This document shows positions 1-9,286 of a stretch of DNA of 60,085 nucleotides, piece after piece. A program made the translations under genes and the position numbers. The notes beneath the pieces were generated by a model that worked only from the letters and a program-made list of their open reading frames with translations, ran no database searches and was not told where the DNA came from. How positions within the stretch are numbered: position 1 is the stretch's first letter; every line of letters begins with the position of its first letter. This DNA is from Actinomycetota bacterium (GTDB lineage Bacteria > Actinomycetota > Thermoleophilia > Solirubrobacterales > Solirubrobacteraceae): the NCBI GenBank assembly GCA_005885515.1, contig VAWK01000017.1, positions 27,475 through 87,559 on the forward strand, given 5' to 3'.

Positions 1-1101
1 TGGCCGAGATCGCCGAACTGCAGCGTGACCGTCCCTTTGAGGGCGAGCACCTGGTTGTACACGCGCAGCGCTTCCTTGGGCGGGAACAGATCGTCGGTCC
101 ACCCGTTCTGGATCAGCAGCGGCGCGGGGACTCCCGACAAGCCGTAGCCCTGGTGGTAGGTATAGATTTTGTTGGCGATTTCTTCGTCTTCCTGGTTGGC
201 GGGCTCGCCTTTGCTCGTCGCTTCGAACCATTTCGACAGGTCCGCTTCAGGGTCCGCGCCGCGTGGCGCGATGTAGCCGGTCGCCTGCCCTAGCGCGAAC
301 AGGCCGGTTACGTAGCTCTGGATCTCGACGCCGAGCGGTTCACGGCTCTGCATCGCCGGTGCGATTTCTGTGTCCAGATAGCGTCCGTTGGGCTCGAGCG
401 CATCCACGAGGTCAGACCACGGCCACCGCGGGTACGCGGCCTTGATTTCCATCGCTTTGCCTTTCGGGCTCTTCCAGGGCACGAAGCTGCCGTTCGTCAG
501 GCGCACGCGGTTCTTCAGGTAGGCCAGCTCGATGCTCTGCCCGCCCCCGTAGGAGATGCCGGTTACGCCGACCTGGTTGGGCTTGACAATGTTCTGGTCT
601 GCCAGCAGGCCGAGCAGATACTGGGTGTCGCGCGCCTCATAGCGCTGGTCGGCCAGGTGCACCCACCCTTTTTCACAACCGGGGGTCGCTTCGCGCGAGG
701 CGGGCGAGCCGCACGACCTGCCCCAGCCGCGCGCGGAGTAGTTGAGCACCGCGAAGCCCTGCTGGGCGTAGTAGACGTTGTTGTAGTCGAAGGTGGTGTT
801 GCCGTTGCCCTGCGGGGTTTCCGACTCGAAGTCCGCCTTGCTGCCACCCCACCCGTGCATCATCACGATCACGGGGAACGGCCCATCGCCGCGCGCCGGC
901 AGCGTCGCGTCCACGTCCAGGGGCACGCCGTCGAAGGTCGGGATGCGTTCGGAGTTGGATACGGTCGGGCAGAAACGGACGCCGTTCTGCGCTGTGCACG
1001 CGTGGCCGAAGGGCGCGAGCGTCCTCGCCGCGGCGGGTTGGGCCGCCGCCAGGCCGCCCGCACACACACACGAACAGTCGACTGAAGCGACGCACTTTCA
1101 C
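1..1101 (-). CDS. Secreted CocE/NonD-type (S15-like) alpha/beta hydrolase, 3' end outside window, frameshift in signal peptide
   Basis: The frame reads without a break from about 1060 down to base 1 and shows an alpha/beta hydrolase: the strand-turn motif MMHGWGGSKADF, the nucleophile elbow GISYGGGQS, and QNGWTDDLFPP, whose Asp is the likely catalytic acid. The catalytic His would lie beyond the left edge. This layout is that of the X-Pro dipeptidyl-peptidase/CocE esterase family. A GTG start at 1101 behind a GGGAGGG ribosome site gives a good signal-peptide start (MKVRRFSRLFVCVC). That frame does not join the enzyme frame: the switch falls in a CA/TG dinucleotide run at 1061-1071, and one extra TG unit would restore a normal export signal running into AGGLAAAQPAAA. 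Secretion is inferred. The substrate is unknown. Confidence 0.75.
1061..1071. repeat. CA dinucleotide run inside a signal-peptide codon stretch
   Basis: Five CA units plus C lie exactly where the reading frame of the left-edge hydrolase switches. A change of one 2-base unit would bring the start codon and the enzyme domain into one frame. This is compatible with slippage, real or from sequencing. Confidence 0.7.
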
Positions 1102-1361
1102 CTGATCCCTCCCTTGACCGACGGATTCGCGAAAAGTCAACGCCACGCGCAGGGGCAGCGCAGCGGCCAAATCTGCACCCCACGTTCGCAGAAACCCACC
1201 CCAGCGTCAAGCAGCTTAAGACAAACCGGGGCTTACTTCGTAAACCGCAAGTTACTCGTAAAGCCGGGTTACTCATAAAGGCGGGTGGGTGGAGCGATTC
1301 ACACAAATAAGCGATAGATTGCCGCGCGGCCGATACGCCACCGGCCAGCGAGGAGGAGAAA

Positions 1362-2373
1362 ATCACAGATCTCGTCAACCATCAATTCCGGCTCGCCGCC
1401 CGGCCGGTCGGGCTGCCCAAGCACAGCGACTGGTCCTACACCGAGGAGCCGGCGGGCGAGCCCCGTGACGGCGAGGTGCTGGTCAAGGTCCTGTACATCT
1501 CGCTCGATCCCGCCATGCGCGGATGGATGAGCGAGGGCCGCTCCTACATACCACCGGTGGGCATCGGCGAGGTCATGCGCGCGCTGGCAGCCGGCCGCGT
1601 GATCGCCTCCAAGCACGAGCGGCTCGCGGCAGGCGACCACGTGACGGGGCTGTTCGGCGTGCAGGAGTACGCGCTCGTGAGCGGCGACGCCGTGATGAAG
1701 GTGGAGGCGCCACCGTCGGAGCTGCCCGTGCACCTCGGCACGCTCGGCATGCCGGGGATGACCGCCTACTTTGGCCTGCTCGATATCGGCCGGCCGGTTG
1801 CCGGCGAGACGGTGGTGGTGTCCGGAGCCGGGGTCGCCGTGGGCGGCCTGGTCGGCCAGATCGCCAAGGTGTCGCGCCGTAGGCATCGCAGGCGGCGGCG
1901 AGAAGTGCGGTCATCTGCTTTCGGAGCTGGACTTCGATGCCGCCATCGACTACAAGGCCGAGAACGTCGAAGCGGCGCTGCGCGAACGCTGCCCGGACGG
2001 GATCGACGTGTACTTCGACAACGTCGGCGGCGAGGTCCTCGACGCCGCCCTGGCCAATCTCGCCCGCAACGCGCGCGTCGTGATCTGCGGCGCGATCTCC
2101 CAGTACAACGCCAGTAACGGCTTCACGGGCCCGTCCAACTACATGTCCCTGCTCGTCAACCACGCCAGCATGACCGGGTTCGTCGTCACCGATTACGCCG
2201 ACCGCTACGCCGACGGGCTGCAGCAGATGGCGGAGTGGCTGCGCTCCGGCAAGCTCGTCTCGCGCGAGGACATCGCCGAGGGACTCGAGCGCTTTCCCGA
2301 CACCCTGCTGCGCCTGTACAAGGGCGAGAACACCGGCAAGCTCGTTCTGAAGCTTGCCGAGGAAGGAGAGTGA
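1362..2373 (+). pseudogene. NADP-dependent zinc-free MDR oxidoreductase (curcumin/prostaglandin reductase-like), frameshifted
   Basis: The first half (1362 to about 1870) reads LVNHQFRLAARPVGLP and then PAMRGWMSEGRSYIPPV. The second half (about 1880-2373) reads VGIAGGGEKCGHLLSELDFD and FDNVGGEVLDAAL and ends KLVLKLAEEGE. Together they match a medium-chain NADP-dependent double-bond reductase of usual length, about 335 residues. The halves are in different frames, joined near 1867-1882 where the Rossmann segment should read roughly AKVSG-R-AVGIAGG, so a few bases appear to be missing. No ATG or GTG opens the frame. A strong AGGAGGAG site at 1351-1358 precedes an ATC codon at 1362, either a rare start or an altered ATG. 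The dienelactone hydrolase gene follows after 2 nt, so the two form an operon. Confidence 0.8.
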
Positions 2374-2375
2374 GC

Positions 2376-3071
2376 ATGCCTGACGTTGCGTTCCCGAGCG
2401 GGGCCGGGACGACCCCCGGCTACCTGGCCGAGCCGGCCGCCGGCAGCGGCCTGGCGACGATCGTGCTGCAGGAGTGGTGGGGCCTTGACCAGCACATCCG
2501 CGGCGTGTGCGACCGCTTCGCCGCCGAGGGCTTCTTCGCGCTGGCGCCCAACCTGTACCGCGGCGAGGCGACCACCAAGCCCAGCGAGGCGCAGCAGAAG
2601 ATGATGGCGCTCTCGATGCAGCAGGCGGAGGCCGACATGTGCGGCGCCGCCGATTACCTGGCTTCCAGAGATGGTTTCGAAGGCTCGGGCGTGGGATCGG
2701 TGGGCTTCTGCCTGGGCGGCGGGCTCTCGGTGTGGGCCCTGGCCGCCTGCCCGAAGGTAGTTGCGGCGGTCAGCTACTACTACGTGATGCCGCACGGAAA
2801 GCCCGATTTCTCAAAGCTCAAAGGGCCGGTGCTGGGGCATTTCGGCACAGCGGACGAATTCGTGACCTCCGAGGCCGCGGCCGAGCTCGAGTCCGAGCTG
2901 CGCGCCGCCGGCGCCGACGTGACCTTCCACCACTACGAGGGTGCCACCCACGCCTTCTTCAACGACTCGACCCACCCCGAACGAGTCGGAAGGCATGACC
3001 CCACCGCCGCGCAGAGCTCCTGGCAGCGAACCGTCAGCTTCCTGCGCAGCGCCCTGGCGGGCTCCTCGTGA
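2376..3071 (+). CDS. Dienelactone hydrolase family protein
   Basis: This 231-residue alpha/beta hydrolase has the family signature: LQEWWGLDQHIRGVCDRFA near residue 30, the Cys nucleophile elbow GFCLGGGLS near residue 110, and the C-terminal EGATHAFFND carrying the His. The family hydrolyses dienelactones or related lactones and esters in the cytoplasm; the substrate here is not known. The ATG at 2376 follows a GGAAGGAGAG site and lies 2 nt after the stop of the broken oxidoreductase. The two were probably co-transcribed, possibly for degrading an aromatic or unsaturated carbonyl compound. Confidence 0.88.
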   Translation: MPDVAFPSGAGTTPGYLAEPAAGSGLATIVLQEWWGLDQHIRGVCDRFAAEGFFALAPNLYRGEATTKPSEAQQKMMALSMQQAEADMCGAADYLASRDGFEGSGVGSVGFCLGGGLSVWALAACPKVVAAVSYYYVMPHGKPDFSKLKGPVLGHFGTADEFVTSEAAAELESELRAAGADVTFHHYEGATHAFFNDSTHPERVGRHDPTAAQSSWQRTVSFLRSALAGSS

Positions 3072-3110
3072 GCGCGTTTGGCTCCTCGTAAGCGCGCTTT
3101 TACGGCGCGC
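3060..3110 (+). repeat. 20-bp tandem duplication across the stop codon, followed by a GC hairpin
   Basis: GGCTCCTCGTGAGCGCGTTT at 3060-3079 is repeated with small changes at 3080-3100, so the second copy carries a second stop (TAA). GCGCGC at 3092-3097 and 3105-3110 can pair around a short T-rich loop and may act as a terminator for the dienelactone hydrolase transcript. Confidence 0.5.
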
Positions 3111-3241
3111 ACGAGCGCGGGCCGACATGATGCGGGCCGAGCAGCCCGACTGAGGCATTCCCGCCCCCCGCTGCCGAGACCGGCGGCGCAGCGGGTGCCC
3201 GCACTCCGCGCTCGGAGCAATTAGGAAAAGATGCTCCTCGG

Positions 3242-3970
3242 ATGGAGCGAGACTACGAGCTTCAGACGCACCGCGCCGAGGATCGGCATTGGTGGTATCG
3301 CGGGCGCCGGCAGGTGCTGGAGCGCGTCATCGCCGCACTGCGCTTGCCGGCCGGTGCCCGCATCCTCGACGCGGGCTGCGGCAGCGGGCGCAACATGCTC
3401 GAGCTCGCCCGCCGCGGGACGGTGAGCGGCGTGGAGGTATCGGACACGAGCGCCGAGCTCGCCCGCGAGCGTCATGCGGGAGAGGTGATCTCGGGCTCGG
3501 TGGTGCAGATGCCGTTCGCGAGCGAAAGCTTCGACCTGGCCGTGTGCCTGGACGTGCTCGAGCACCTCGAGGACGATCTCGCCGCCATGCAGGAGCTCCG
3601 CCGCGTGGTGGCGCCGGACGGGTCACTGCTCGTGACCGTGCCCGCCTACCAGTGGCTTTGGAGCGGCCACGACGAGGTCAACCACCATCATCGCCGCTAC
3701 AACGACCGATCGCTGCGGCACGTCGCCGAGCAGGCCGGCTGGCAGCAGGTGCGCAGCACGCACTTCAACTCGCTCCTGCTGCCTGTCGCGATGCTGCTGC
3801 GGATACTCGACCGTTTCAGTCGCAAGACCACCGAGTCGAGCCTCGACCTGTGGGTGCCGCCGCAGCCGCTGAACTGGCTGCTCGAGCGGCCGCTGTTGCT
3901 GGAGGCGAGCCTGATCGGGCATGGAGGGCGGATCCCGGCGGGACTCTCGCTGCTGGCGGTCTTCCGCTGA
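3242..3970 (+). CDS. Class I SAM-dependent methyltransferase
   Basis: This 242-residue protein has the SAM-binding motif ILDAGCGSGRNMLELA near residue 40, an acidic loop (SGVEVSDTSAELAR), and FDLAVCLDVLEHLEDD, the Methyltransf_11/23 pattern. The N-terminal HRAEDRHWWYRGRRQ is typical of methyltransferases found next to sugar-lipid genes. The C-terminal third (residues about 160-242) is family-specific and may hold the acceptor site. It is followed by GtrA and GT2 genes, which suggests a substrate on a cell-surface glycan or polyprenol lipid; this is inferred only from neighbours. Confidence 0.85.
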   Translation: MERDYELQTHRAEDRHWWYRGRRQVLERVIAALRLPAGARILDAGCGSGRNMLELARRGTVSGVEVSDTSAELARERHAGEVISGSVVQMPFASESFDLAVCLDVLEHLEDDLAAMQELRRVVAPDGSLLVTVPAYQWLWSGHDEVNHHHRRYNDRSLRHVAEQAGWQQVRSTHFNSLLLPVAMLLRILDRFSRKTTESSLDLWVPPQPLNWLLERPLLLEASLIGHGGRIPAGLSLLAVFR

Positions 3971-4037
3971 AAGGGTCCTCGACCGGGGGGCCTGGCCCCG
4001 CCGGGCGCGCCTTGGCGCCACGCGGCGCCGCTCGCGC

Positions 4038-4517
4038 TCAGACGTCGCCGTCGACAGCCGGCAGCGGCGTGTGCGTGCGGAACGTCCAGGCCCGGTTGGC
4101 GAGGAACGTGGTGATGGTCACGACCGCGGTCGCGAACGCCTGGGACAGCAGCTTGTCGACGCGGGCGTCGTGCACGAACACGTACAACAGGCCCTCGTTT
4201 ACGCCGAGGCCGCCGCACTGAACGACCGTCCACCGCAGGGGAGTGAGCGCGTCGCCCACGTGCCCGCGGAAGGTCCAGCGGCGATTGAGCAGAAAACTGT
4301 TGATGGTTCCCACGGCGAACCCGATCGCGGAGGCCGCCAGGTACCAGACGCCGAACACCTTCAGCAACAGCGTGTAGACGACGAACGTGAGCAGCGTGTT
4401 GGAGACCCCGACGATCCCGAACTTGACGAACTGGATCAACAACGGCGCGCCCACGGTGCGCGCCAGGGCCTGTAGGCTGTGGGACCGCGGGTCGGTGTCG
4501 CCGGGCTCAGAGGACAT
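4038..4517 (-). CDS. GtrA-like membrane protein (polyprenol-sugar flippase candidate)
   Basis: This 159-residue protein has four predicted membrane segments and the GtrA signatures FVKFGIVGVSNTLLTFVVY, FAVGTINSFLLNRRWTF and TFLANRAWTF. GtrA-family proteins are thought to move polyprenyl-phosphate sugars across the membrane. It is transcribed away from the GT2 gene at 4619, with about 100 nt between the two starts that must hold both promoters. GtrA beside a GtrB-like GT2 is the usual pairing for adding side sugars to a surface polymer. Confidence 0.9.
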   Translation of the reverse strand: MSSEPGDTDPRSHSLQALARTVGAPLLIQFVKFGIVGVSNTLLTFVVYTLLLKVFGVWYLAASAIGFAVGTINSFLLNRRWTFRGHVGDALTPLRWTVVQCGGLGVNEGLLYVFVHDARVDKLLSQAFATAVVTITTFLANRAWTFRTHTPLPAVDGDV

Positions 4518-4618
4518 TCACAGACAGGATGAACGATAAATTCATCCCCGGCTTAGGACGCTAGTGAACCATGACGGGCGGGTAGCAAACACCGCACAGG
4601 CTCTGCACAAGGCGCAAC

Positions 4619-5641
4619 GTGTCCGACACATCACTTCGCACACCCACGCTGCTCAGCGTCGTAGCGCCGGTGTACGACGAGGAGCAGCTCGTCGAGCAGT
4701 TCGTCGCTCGCGCGTGCGCGGCGGCCGCCGACTACGAGTTTGAGCTCGTGATCGTCAACGACGGCAGCTCCGACTCCACGCCGGAGCTGCTCGACCGGAT
4801 CGCCGCCGCCGACCCGCGCGTGCGCGTGATCCACCTGTCGCGCAACTTCGGCCACCAGGCCGCGCTGACCGCCGGCCTGGAGCACGCACGCGGCGACGTC
4901 GTGGCGATGCTCGACGCCGACCTGCAGGATCCCCCCGAGCTGATCCCCGAGATGGTCGCTCGCTGGAGCCAGGGCGCCGAGGTGGTGTACGCCGTTCGCA
5001 AGCAGCGCCCCGGCGAGACCGCGTTCAAGCTGGCCACGGCTTCGTGGTTCTACAGGCTGTTCAACAAGCTCGCGCAGGTGGACCTCGAGCCGAACTCGGG
5101 CGACTTCCGCCTGCTCGACCGCCGCGCGCTCGACGCGCTGCTGACGATGACCGAGCGCTCGCGTTTCCTGCGCGGAATGACGGTGTGGGTCGGCTTCAAC
5201 CAGACCGCCATCTCCTACGAGCGCGATGCCCGCCACGCCGGCGAGACCAAGTACACGATGCGCAAGATGCTGCGCTTCTCACTCGATGCGATCGCTTCCT
5301 TCTCCCATCTTCCGCTGCAGCTCGCGACCTACGCCGGCATGCTGTCCGCCGGGGTCGCATTCATCGCGATCCCGGTCGTGATCGGCCTGCGCATCTTCGA
5401 CTCCTACCTGCCCGGGTTCGGCTCGGTCACGATCGCGATCCTGCTGCTCGGCGGAATCCAGCTGATCGCCCTGGGCGTGATCGGGGAGTACGTGGGGCGC
5501 ATCTACGACGAGGTCAAGCATCGGCCCCTGTACATCGTTCGCGACGAGCGCAACCCCCCACCCAGTGAATCCGCCGGCGCGCGCGTGCTGCGCGGAGCAC
5601 GCTCGGGCCTGCCGGCGCGCACGCCCGAGCGCGTGCGTTAG
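4619..5641 (+). CDS. GtrB/DPM1-like family 2 glycosyltransferase
   Basis: This 340-residue protein opens with LLSVVAPVYDEEQLVEQFV and has the nucleotide-sugar motif VIVNDGSSDSTPEL, the metal-binding DADLQDPPELI, and two C-terminal membrane helices, then the typical GEYVGRIYDEVKHRPLYIV. The family transfers a sugar from a nucleotide donor to polyprenyl phosphate on the inner face of the membrane. A GTG at 4619 opens the frame. The last about 20 codons lie inside a 90-bp tandem repeat, so the C-terminal tail looks like a recent addition past the usual end near RDERN. Confidence 0.9.
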   Translation: MSDTSLRTPTLLSVVAPVYDEEQLVEQFVARACAAAADYEFELVIVNDGSSDSTPELLDRIAAADPRVRVIHLSRNFGHQAALTAGLEHARGDVVAMLDADLQDPPELIPEMVARWSQGAEVVYAVRKQRPGETAFKLATASWFYRLFNKLAQVDLEPNSGDFRLLDRRALDALLTMTERSRFLRGMTVWVGFNQTAISYERDARHAGETKYTMRKMLRFSLDAIASFSHLPLQLATYAGMLSAGVAFIAIPVVIGLRIFDSYLPGFGSVTIAILLLGGIQLIALGVIGEYVGRIYDEVKHRPLYIVRDERNPPPSESAGARVLRGARSGLPARTPERVR

Positions 5642-5766
5642 CTTCAGCCGCACCGCGCCCGCCCCGGCGCGCGCGTGTTGCGCGGAGCACGCTCGGGCCT
5701 GCCGGCGCGCACGCCCGAGCGCGTGCGTTAGCTTCAGCCGCACCGCGCCCGCCCCGGCGCGCGTGT
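5577..5766 (+). repeat. Two tandem 90-bp units with internal hairpins, overlapping the end of the GT2 gene
   Basis: The unit at about 5577-5670 is repeated almost perfectly at 5671-5760, with the first bases of a third copy after it. Each unit holds the inverted repeat GCTCGGGC...GCCCGAGC (5601-5608 with 5623-5630, and 5691-5698 with 5713-5720). The stop codon of the GT2 gene lies in the first copy. The hairpins may end transcription before the NHL gene. Confidence 0.85.
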
Positions 5767-5781
5767 GTTTACACCCCGTAG

Positions 5782-8049
5782 ATGAGGCTCGTCCAGCCCC
5801 TCAGCTGCCGCGCCCGGGCGGCGGCCGCGGTACTTCTCGCACAGGCCTTTGCGACGGCCGCGATTGCCAGCGCGAGCGCCGATGCCTGTCCGGGCGCCGG
5901 CGCGGGCTCCTGCCCATACGTCGCGGCGCACATCATCGGCCAGCGCGCCGAGGGCGTGCTGCGCTTCCCCGAGGCGGTCGCGGTCGGTCCGCAGGGGGAC
6001 GTGTTCGTGGCCGACCAACTCAGCTACGTGGTGCAGAAGTTCTCCCCCGAAGGGGTGTTTGAGACGGAGTGGGGCTCCTACGGCGGCGGCCACGGTCAGT
6101 TCGGTCCGATCGGCGGCCTCGCCGCGGACGCCGCCGGCAACGTGTACGTGGTCGACTCGAGCCACAACCGGATCGAGAAGTTCGACTCCAGCGGCGACTT
6201 CATCGCCTCGTGGGGGCACAGCGGCAGCGCGCCGGGCGAGTTCCGCTTCTTCTCCTCGCAGGACCCGACCAAGCCGCCCGGCGGCGGGATCGCCGTGGCA
6301 GGCGGCTACGTGTACGTGGCGGACTCCGGCAACAACCGCATCCAGCGCTTCAACCTCGAAGGCGGGGAAGCGATCGCGTGGGGCACCAAGGGCGCGGGGC
6401 CGGGGCAGTTCGCCTACCCGCGCGGCTTGGCGGCCAACTCGAGCGAGGTGCTCGTGGCCGACGACGACAACCACCGGATCGAGAAATTCGACCCCGGCGG
6501 CGGCTTCCAAGCGGCGGTCGGCTCGCGGGGAACGGGCCCGGGCCGGTTCGGCTTTCCCTACGGCGTCGCGCTCGATGGCGCGGGCAACGCATACGTGGCC
6601 GATGACATCAATCACCGGATCGTCAAGCTGGGCAGCGAACTCGCGTTCCAGCGGGCCTGGGGCGGCTTCGGCTCGGGCCCGGGGCAGCTCGCGTTCCCGC
6701 GCGCGCTGGCCGCCGATCCCGCCGGCGACACCTACGTCGCCGACACCGCCAACGGGCGCATCCAGGTGTTCGACCCCACCGGCACCTTTGTGCGAGCCTT
6801 CGGCGTCTCCGGGCGGGCGCTGGGGGCGATGACCGGCCCGCGGGGACTCGCCACTGACCCCGCTGGGGGGCTGCTCGTGTCCGACACCGTGGCCAACCGC
6901 CTGGAGCTGTTCGCGCCCGGCAGCGATGCCTTCGCCGCCGTGTGGAACAGCGTGGCCGGCCCGCGTCCGGGCTTTCGTGCTCCTGCCGGCATCGCAGTCG
7001 ATCCGCGAGGCCCGGTGTACGTTGCCGACCCGGGCCGCGAACGCATCCTGCGCCTGTGGGGCGACGGCACCTTCCTCTCGGAATTGGGCGGCCCGGCCGC
7101 TGCCGGGGGGGCGCGGCTGAGCGCGGCCGGCGCCGTCGCGGTGGCGCCCGCCAGCGGCAGGCTCTACCTCGCCGACTCCGGCCACAACCGCGTGCTCGAG
7201 TACAGCCCCGAAGGCTCGCTGCTCGCCAGCTGGGGAGCGGCTGGCGGGAACGGCTCGGCGGGCACCGGTCCCGGCGAATTCAATGATCCCGCCTCCGTCG
7301 CGGTCGACCGCACCGGGAGCGTGTACGTGGCCGACAGGCGCAACAACCGGGTCGTGGAGCTGCGGGCCGACGGAAGCCCCTTGCGCGCGTGGGGCTCGCG
7401 CGGCAGCTCCGACGGGCACTTCTTCTCGCCGAACGGGATCGCGCTCGACGGCGCGGGCGACGTGTACGTGCTCGACGGCGGGAACAACCGCGTGCAGGTG
7501 TTTGACTCCGGCGGTCGCTTCCTCGCGAAGTGGGGCGTGCGCGGCACTGGCCTGGGCGAGTTCTCGCAGCCTGCGGCGATCGCGCTGGACTGCGCCGGCG
7601 ACGCCTACGTGGCCGACACCAACAACAACCGCGTCGAGCGCTTCGACGGCGTATCCGGCTCGCCCACGGGGTGCATCCCCGCCGCAGCCTGGCCTCCGCC
7701 CCTGGACGTCGCGCCCGTGCTGCGCGTCAGCCTGGTGCGCCGGGCCGGCGTGCTGGCGCGCCGCGCGCTGGCCCTCACCGTCACCTGTCGGCGCGGCTGC
7801 AAGATCCTCGCCACAGCTACCCTCGCGCCGCGCGGAAGGCGCCGCGCGGTGGCGCTCATCCCCATCGCCCGCTCGCTGCCCGTGGCGCTGGCAGGGCACG
7901 TGCGGCTGCGCGTGAGCGCCGCGGGCCTGCGTCGCCTGCGGCGCACGCTCGGGCATCGCGGGGGTCTGACGGCGCGCGTCAGGATCATCGCCGCCGGCCC
8001 GACGGGCAGGCGCACGGTCGTCAGGCAAAGCTACGCGGTGGCGCGCTAG
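5782..8049 (+). CDS. Secreted NHL-repeat beta-propeller protein
   Basis: This 755-residue protein has an N-terminal signal peptide (basic start, then an Ala/Leu core to about residue 33). I count twelve NHL-type repeats of about 45 residues from about residue 60 to 625, each with a core such as VYVADSGNNRIQRF or VLVADDDNHRIEKF, enough for two six-bladed propellers. The last about 110 residues form a basic Ala/Arg/Leu-rich domain with paired cysteines (TCRRGC), a tail seen on other secreted Thermoleophilia proteins as far as I recall. No catalytic motif is visible, so a binding role on the cell surface is the likely job. Confidence 0.88.
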   Translation: MRLVQPLSCRARAAAAVLLAQAFATAAIASASADACPGAGAGSCPYVAAHIIGQRAEGVLRFPEAVAVGPQGDVFVADQLSYVVQKFSPEGVFETEWGSYGGGHGQFGPIGGLAADAAGNVYVVDSSHNRIEKFDSSGDFIASWGHSGSAPGEFRFFSSQDPTKPPGGGIAVAGGYVYVADSGNNRIQRFNLEGGEAIAWGTKGAGPGQFAYPRGLAANSSEVLVADDDNHRIEKFDPGGGFQAAVGSRGTGPGRFGFPYGVALDGAGNAYVADDINHRIVKLGSELAFQRAWGGFGSGPGQLAFPRALAADPAGDTYVADTANGRIQVFDPTGTFVRAFGVSGRALGAMTGPRGLATDPAGGLLVSDTVANRLELFAPGSDAFAAVWNSVAGPRPGFRAPAGIAVDPRGPVYVADPGRERILRLWGDGTFLSELGGPAAAGGARLSAAGAVAVAPASGRLYLADSGHNRVLEYSPEGSLLASWGAAGGNGSAGTGPGEFNDPASVAVDRTGSVYVADRRNNRVVELRADGSPLRAWGSRGSSDGHFFSPNGIALDGAGDVYVLDGGNNRVQVFDSGGRFLAKWGVRGTGLGEFSQPAAIALDCAGDAYVADTNNNRVERFDGVSGSPTGCIPAAAWPPPLDVAPVLRVSLVRRAGVLARRALALTVTCRRGCKILATATLAPRGRRRAVALIPIARSLPVALAGHVRLRVSAAGLRRLRRTLGHRGGLTARVRIIAAGPTGRRTVVRQSYAVAR

Positions 8050-8192
8050 CCGCGGCGCAGCCGCGCCGCGCTCGGCGCCTGCACAGCTGCGGGGCGCCCT
8101 GGCGCCGCACTCCGCGGGAGCCGTCCTCGCCGCAGCATGAACATCGCGCACCGGCGGCGCCCAAGCTCCGTGCGCGCGATAATTCGCGCAGC

Positions 8193-8519
8193 ATGAGCTC
8201 GGAAGAGACCTGGACCGACGATCCGGCGGGCATCAACCAGCGCCGTGAACGCGTCAGGATCGAGACCGAGCGGCACCGCATCGAGGGCCTCCTGACGCTC
8301 GCCCGCGACGGCTACCGCAGCAGGGTCTCCGATGTGCTCAACGCCTCCGAGCGGGACTTCCTCACGCTCACCGACGTCACCGTGGCACCGCTGGAGGGGG
8401 GACCGGTCGAGCTGCACCCCTACCTGACCGTGGCGCGCCGGCACATCGTGTTCGCCGTCGCGGCGGGCGAGAGCAGCGAGCAGCGAGATCACAGAAGTAG
8501 TCCGCGGCGCGCGGGCTAG
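8193..8519 (+). CDS. Conserved hypothetical protein (DUF6812-like)
   Basis: This 108-residue soluble protein starts at the ATG at 8193. The part up to about residue 88 (RRERVRIETERHRIEGLLTL, then RVSDVLNASERDFLTLTDV) looks like a family of small actinobacterial proteins that I tentatively place in DUF6812. The last about 20 residues are polar and basic and may be a non-conserved tail produced by a lost original stop. No function is known to me. Confidence 0.65.
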   Translation: MSSEETWTDDPAGINQRRERVRIETERHRIEGLLTLARDGYRSRVSDVLNASERDFLTLTDVTVAPLEGGPVELHPYLTVARRHIVFAVAAGESSEQRDHRSSPRRAG

Positions 8520-8740
8520 CAGCGAGGCGGCGCGCGGGCGCCGCCGCCCAGTCGCGCAGGATCCGGCTCAAGGCGACCGGATCGTCGCGTGTAGCGAGCT
8601 GTGGCAGCTCGCGCCGAGACTGGTGTGGACGATCGTCAGCGTCAGCCGGGCACGGGCAGATCATACGCCCGCCGGCGCTGGCCGCGGCGAGCGCGCACCT
8701 GCGAGCATGAACGCGTGCGACGCGGCGAGACCCTGTAGGC

Positions 8741-9286
8741 GTGGCCGTCCACGCCGGGCGCCGCCTATCGGCACAGGCGCGGCTCGAGATCGTCGCCGCC
8801 CGCTTGATCGGCGTGCTGCCGCGCCGCGCAAAGCGACGCATCGCCGGTCAGCCGATTCGCCGCGACGGGCTGGAGCTCGACCTCGACGTGCAGGTACTCC
8901 TGAAGCTCGCCGAGCGCGACCGGCGGCCGCTCGTAGCTCGCTCGCGTATAACGTTCGCCGAGGGATTCATCCTCACCAAGGCGAACATGGACTGGTACGA
9001 GGAGCAACTGCTTGGTCCCGACGGCGATCGCCGGGACCCGCGCGCGTCGCCGTTGCTCGCTGAGGATCTCAGCGGTACGCCGCCAGCGCTGGTGGTGACG
9101 GCCGGATTTGATCTCTTGCGTGACGAGGGCGAGGCGTATGCACGCCGCCTGGTCGAGTCGGGGGTGCGCACGCTGCTGCGCCGTCACGCGGGCTACGTGC
9201 ATGGCTTTCTCCACGGCCTCGCGCTCGGGTCGGGCGCGCGCGAAGCGATCGCGGAGATGGGCGGCGTGCTGCGAGCGGAGCTGTGA
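8741..9286 (+). pseudogene. HSL-type esterase remnant with the catalytic middle missing
   Basis: The N-terminal about 55 residues (SAQARLEIVAARLIGVLPRR) and the C-terminal about 100 residues (FAEGFILTKANMDWYEEQLL, then PPALVVTAGFDLLRDEGEAY and HGFLHGLAL) match the two ends of hormone-sensitive-lipase-type esterases. The oxyanion motif HGGG and the nucleophile motif GDSAGG that should lie between them are absent: the protein is 181 residues against the usual 310-350. The conserved Asp and His of the triad remain, but without the Ser it cannot be an esterase. The GTG start at 8741 is tentative. The next gene overlaps its stop by 4 nt. Confidence 0.75.

Noticed and set aside
5577-5766. CRISPR-like repeat
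   Set aside because: Two adjacent 90-bp units with no unique spacers between them and no cas genes.
5734-8151. Long open frame on the minus strand opposite the NHL protein gene
   Set aside because: It is the mirror of the NHL repeats in high-GC DNA; its composition is Arg/Ala/His-rich without motifs, while the plus strand has signal peptide and twelve repeats.
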